Source of the DNA: Emmonsiellopsis sp. PD_33
Taxonomy: Eukaryota; Ascomycota; Eurotiomycetes; Onygenales; Ajellomycetaceae
Length of the DNA stretch: 64,000 bases
Direction: 5' to 3'
Assembly: GCA_032988165.1 (NCBI GenBank)
Contig: JANTQF010000141.1
Span: 21,448 to 85,447 of the forward strand
The notes below the pieces were generated by a model that did not search any database, had not been told where the DNA came from, and worked only from the letters and a program-made list of their open reading frames with translations. This document shows, piece by piece, positions 63,526 through 64,000 of the stretch. Position numbers and translations under genes: made by a program. Position 1 is the first letter of the stretch. The number at the start of each line of letters is the position of its first letter.

Positions 63526-63875
63526 TATTAATTATTCTGATTATAGTAGTCATTAAGATACTAATTATCATTTTGATAGTTCTAATCATTAAATCTAACT
63601 TCATTCTAGAGTTTCTTATTCTAATTGAGCTCATTATTCTAATAGTCATTATAAGTATGTCATTCCTATGAGCTGTAGCTGTCCCTTCTGTTCTGAAAGT
63701 TCCATAATTAATAGGTATCTTTAATAAGCTAATTATACTCATAATAGTTGCTTTAGTGATACTTATCCTTTTAATTGCATTGTTTCTTAACTAAGAGAGT
63801 AATAAACTTCTCTATAGTTATTCCAGGGTCAGGTTCATCTATCATAAGGCATAGAGGCAGGTTAAGGTACTTCCA
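63526..63875 (-). pseudogene. element D gag remnant next to the telomere
   Basis: The minus strand continues the Asn/Tyr/Asp-rich gag segment interrupted by B2 (for example YNDYQNNELN). The sequence ends abruptly at 63875, where telomere repeats begin. The gag start and the 5' LTR are missing. Confidence 0.55.
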
Positions 63876-63964
63876 GGGTTAGGGTTAGGGTTAGTTAGGG
63901 TTAGGGTTAGGGTTAGGGTTAGGGTTAGGGTTAGGGTTAGGGTTAGGGTTAGGGTTAGGGTTAG
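63876..63964 (+). repeat. telomere repeat array (TTAGGG)n
   Basis: About 14 TTAGGG units, with one short variant (TTAG at 63894-63897). The G-rich strand runs 5' to 3' towards the window end, the orientation of a right-hand chromosome end. The array abuts element D with no subtelomeric gene between. Confidence 0.9.
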
Positions 63965-64000
63965 TGGTGGGGTGAGGGGGTGGGGATAGAGTGGAGAGTA
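63965..64000 (+). other. G-rich non-telomeric tail
   Basis: 36 bases of degenerate G-rich sequence (TGGTGGGGTGAGGGGG and onward) after the last TTAGGG unit. They may be read-end error in an assembly or show that the array is internal; the window cannot decide. Confidence 0.5.

Larger units (their letters stand above)
44503..63875 (-). mobile_element. element D: Ty3/Gypsy chromovirus, 5' truncated at the telomere (contains B2)
   Basis: Minus strand. A putative 3' LTR (44503-44908), an extra gene, chromodomain, integrase, RT and protease run to 51206. After nested B2, the gag part resumes at 63526 and ends at telomere repeats at 63876. No 5' LTR exists in the window. The D LTR replaces the C2 leader at 44503, so D probably inserted into C2. 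About 7.1 kb of D remains. Confidence 0.75.

Noticed and set aside
63401..63742. Minus-strand 113-codon frame ending in the B2 3' LTR
   Set aside because: It joins D gag remnant to B2 LTR sequence across an insertion junction, so it is not a gene; the D part is annotated separately.
3000..63875. tRNA, rRNA, CRISPR arrays or host genes hidden in the AT-rich block
   Set aside because: No cloverleaf-like or rRNA-like segments, no regular spaced repeats, and no unmutated coding frame were seen; all recognisable coding traces belong to transposons.

Overview
This window looks like one chromosome end of a filamentous ascomycete (Pezizomycotina). Three things point there: a three-exon BRL1/BRR6-type gene with 51-bp and 68-bp introns of fungal type, several fungal Ty3/Gypsy chromoviruses, and TTAGGG telomere repeats. 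The very strong CpG loss in the repeats resembles what has been reported for Coccidioides (Onygenales). That placement is a guess; no species was identified.

Layout. Bases 1-2880 are ordinary gene-bearing DNA with many CpG sites: one gene on the minus strand (233-1749) and its upstream region. From about 2882 to the telomere the DNA is AT-rich, almost free of CpG, full of stop codons in every frame, and made almost wholly of transposons. I see no host gene there.

The repeat block can be resolved into nested insertions using paired LTRs and target-site duplications (family names here are mine). An 838-bp inverted-repeat element (2911-3748) sits at the border. A FAR1-type MULE transposase (4400-5731, continuing at 32761-33779) is the oldest layer seen. 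It was hit by two copies of a chromovirus with 160-bp LTRs: C1 (5732-32755, plus) and C2 (33780-44502, minus). C1 contains chromovirus A (8787-25806, 254-bp LTRs), which contains B1 (11420-22873, 319-bp LTRs). C2 is interrupted by chromovirus D (from 44503), D by B2 (51207-63521, 320-bp LTRs), and B2 by a 518-bp hAT-type MITE (59782-60299). The remaining gag end of D (63522-63875) runs straight into about 14 TTAGGG units, so the distal parts of D, C2 and the MULE are missing.

All retroelement genes are pseudogenes. Their stops and active-site changes (Asp to Asn, His to Tyr, Arg to Cys or stop, Gln to stop, Gly to Glu) are mostly C-to-T or G-to-A transitions, as expected from RIP-like mutation or deamination of methylated C. 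B2 is least decayed and the C1/A/B1 stack more so, which fits the nesting order.

The most interesting content is an additional, unrecognised gene downstream of pol in three retroelement families (B, C and D). In C1 it is one frame of 685 codons and in C2 a homologous, diverged frame of about 937 codons. In B it starts with 411 codons followed by a second coding-like block. No function can be assigned to these from sequence alone.
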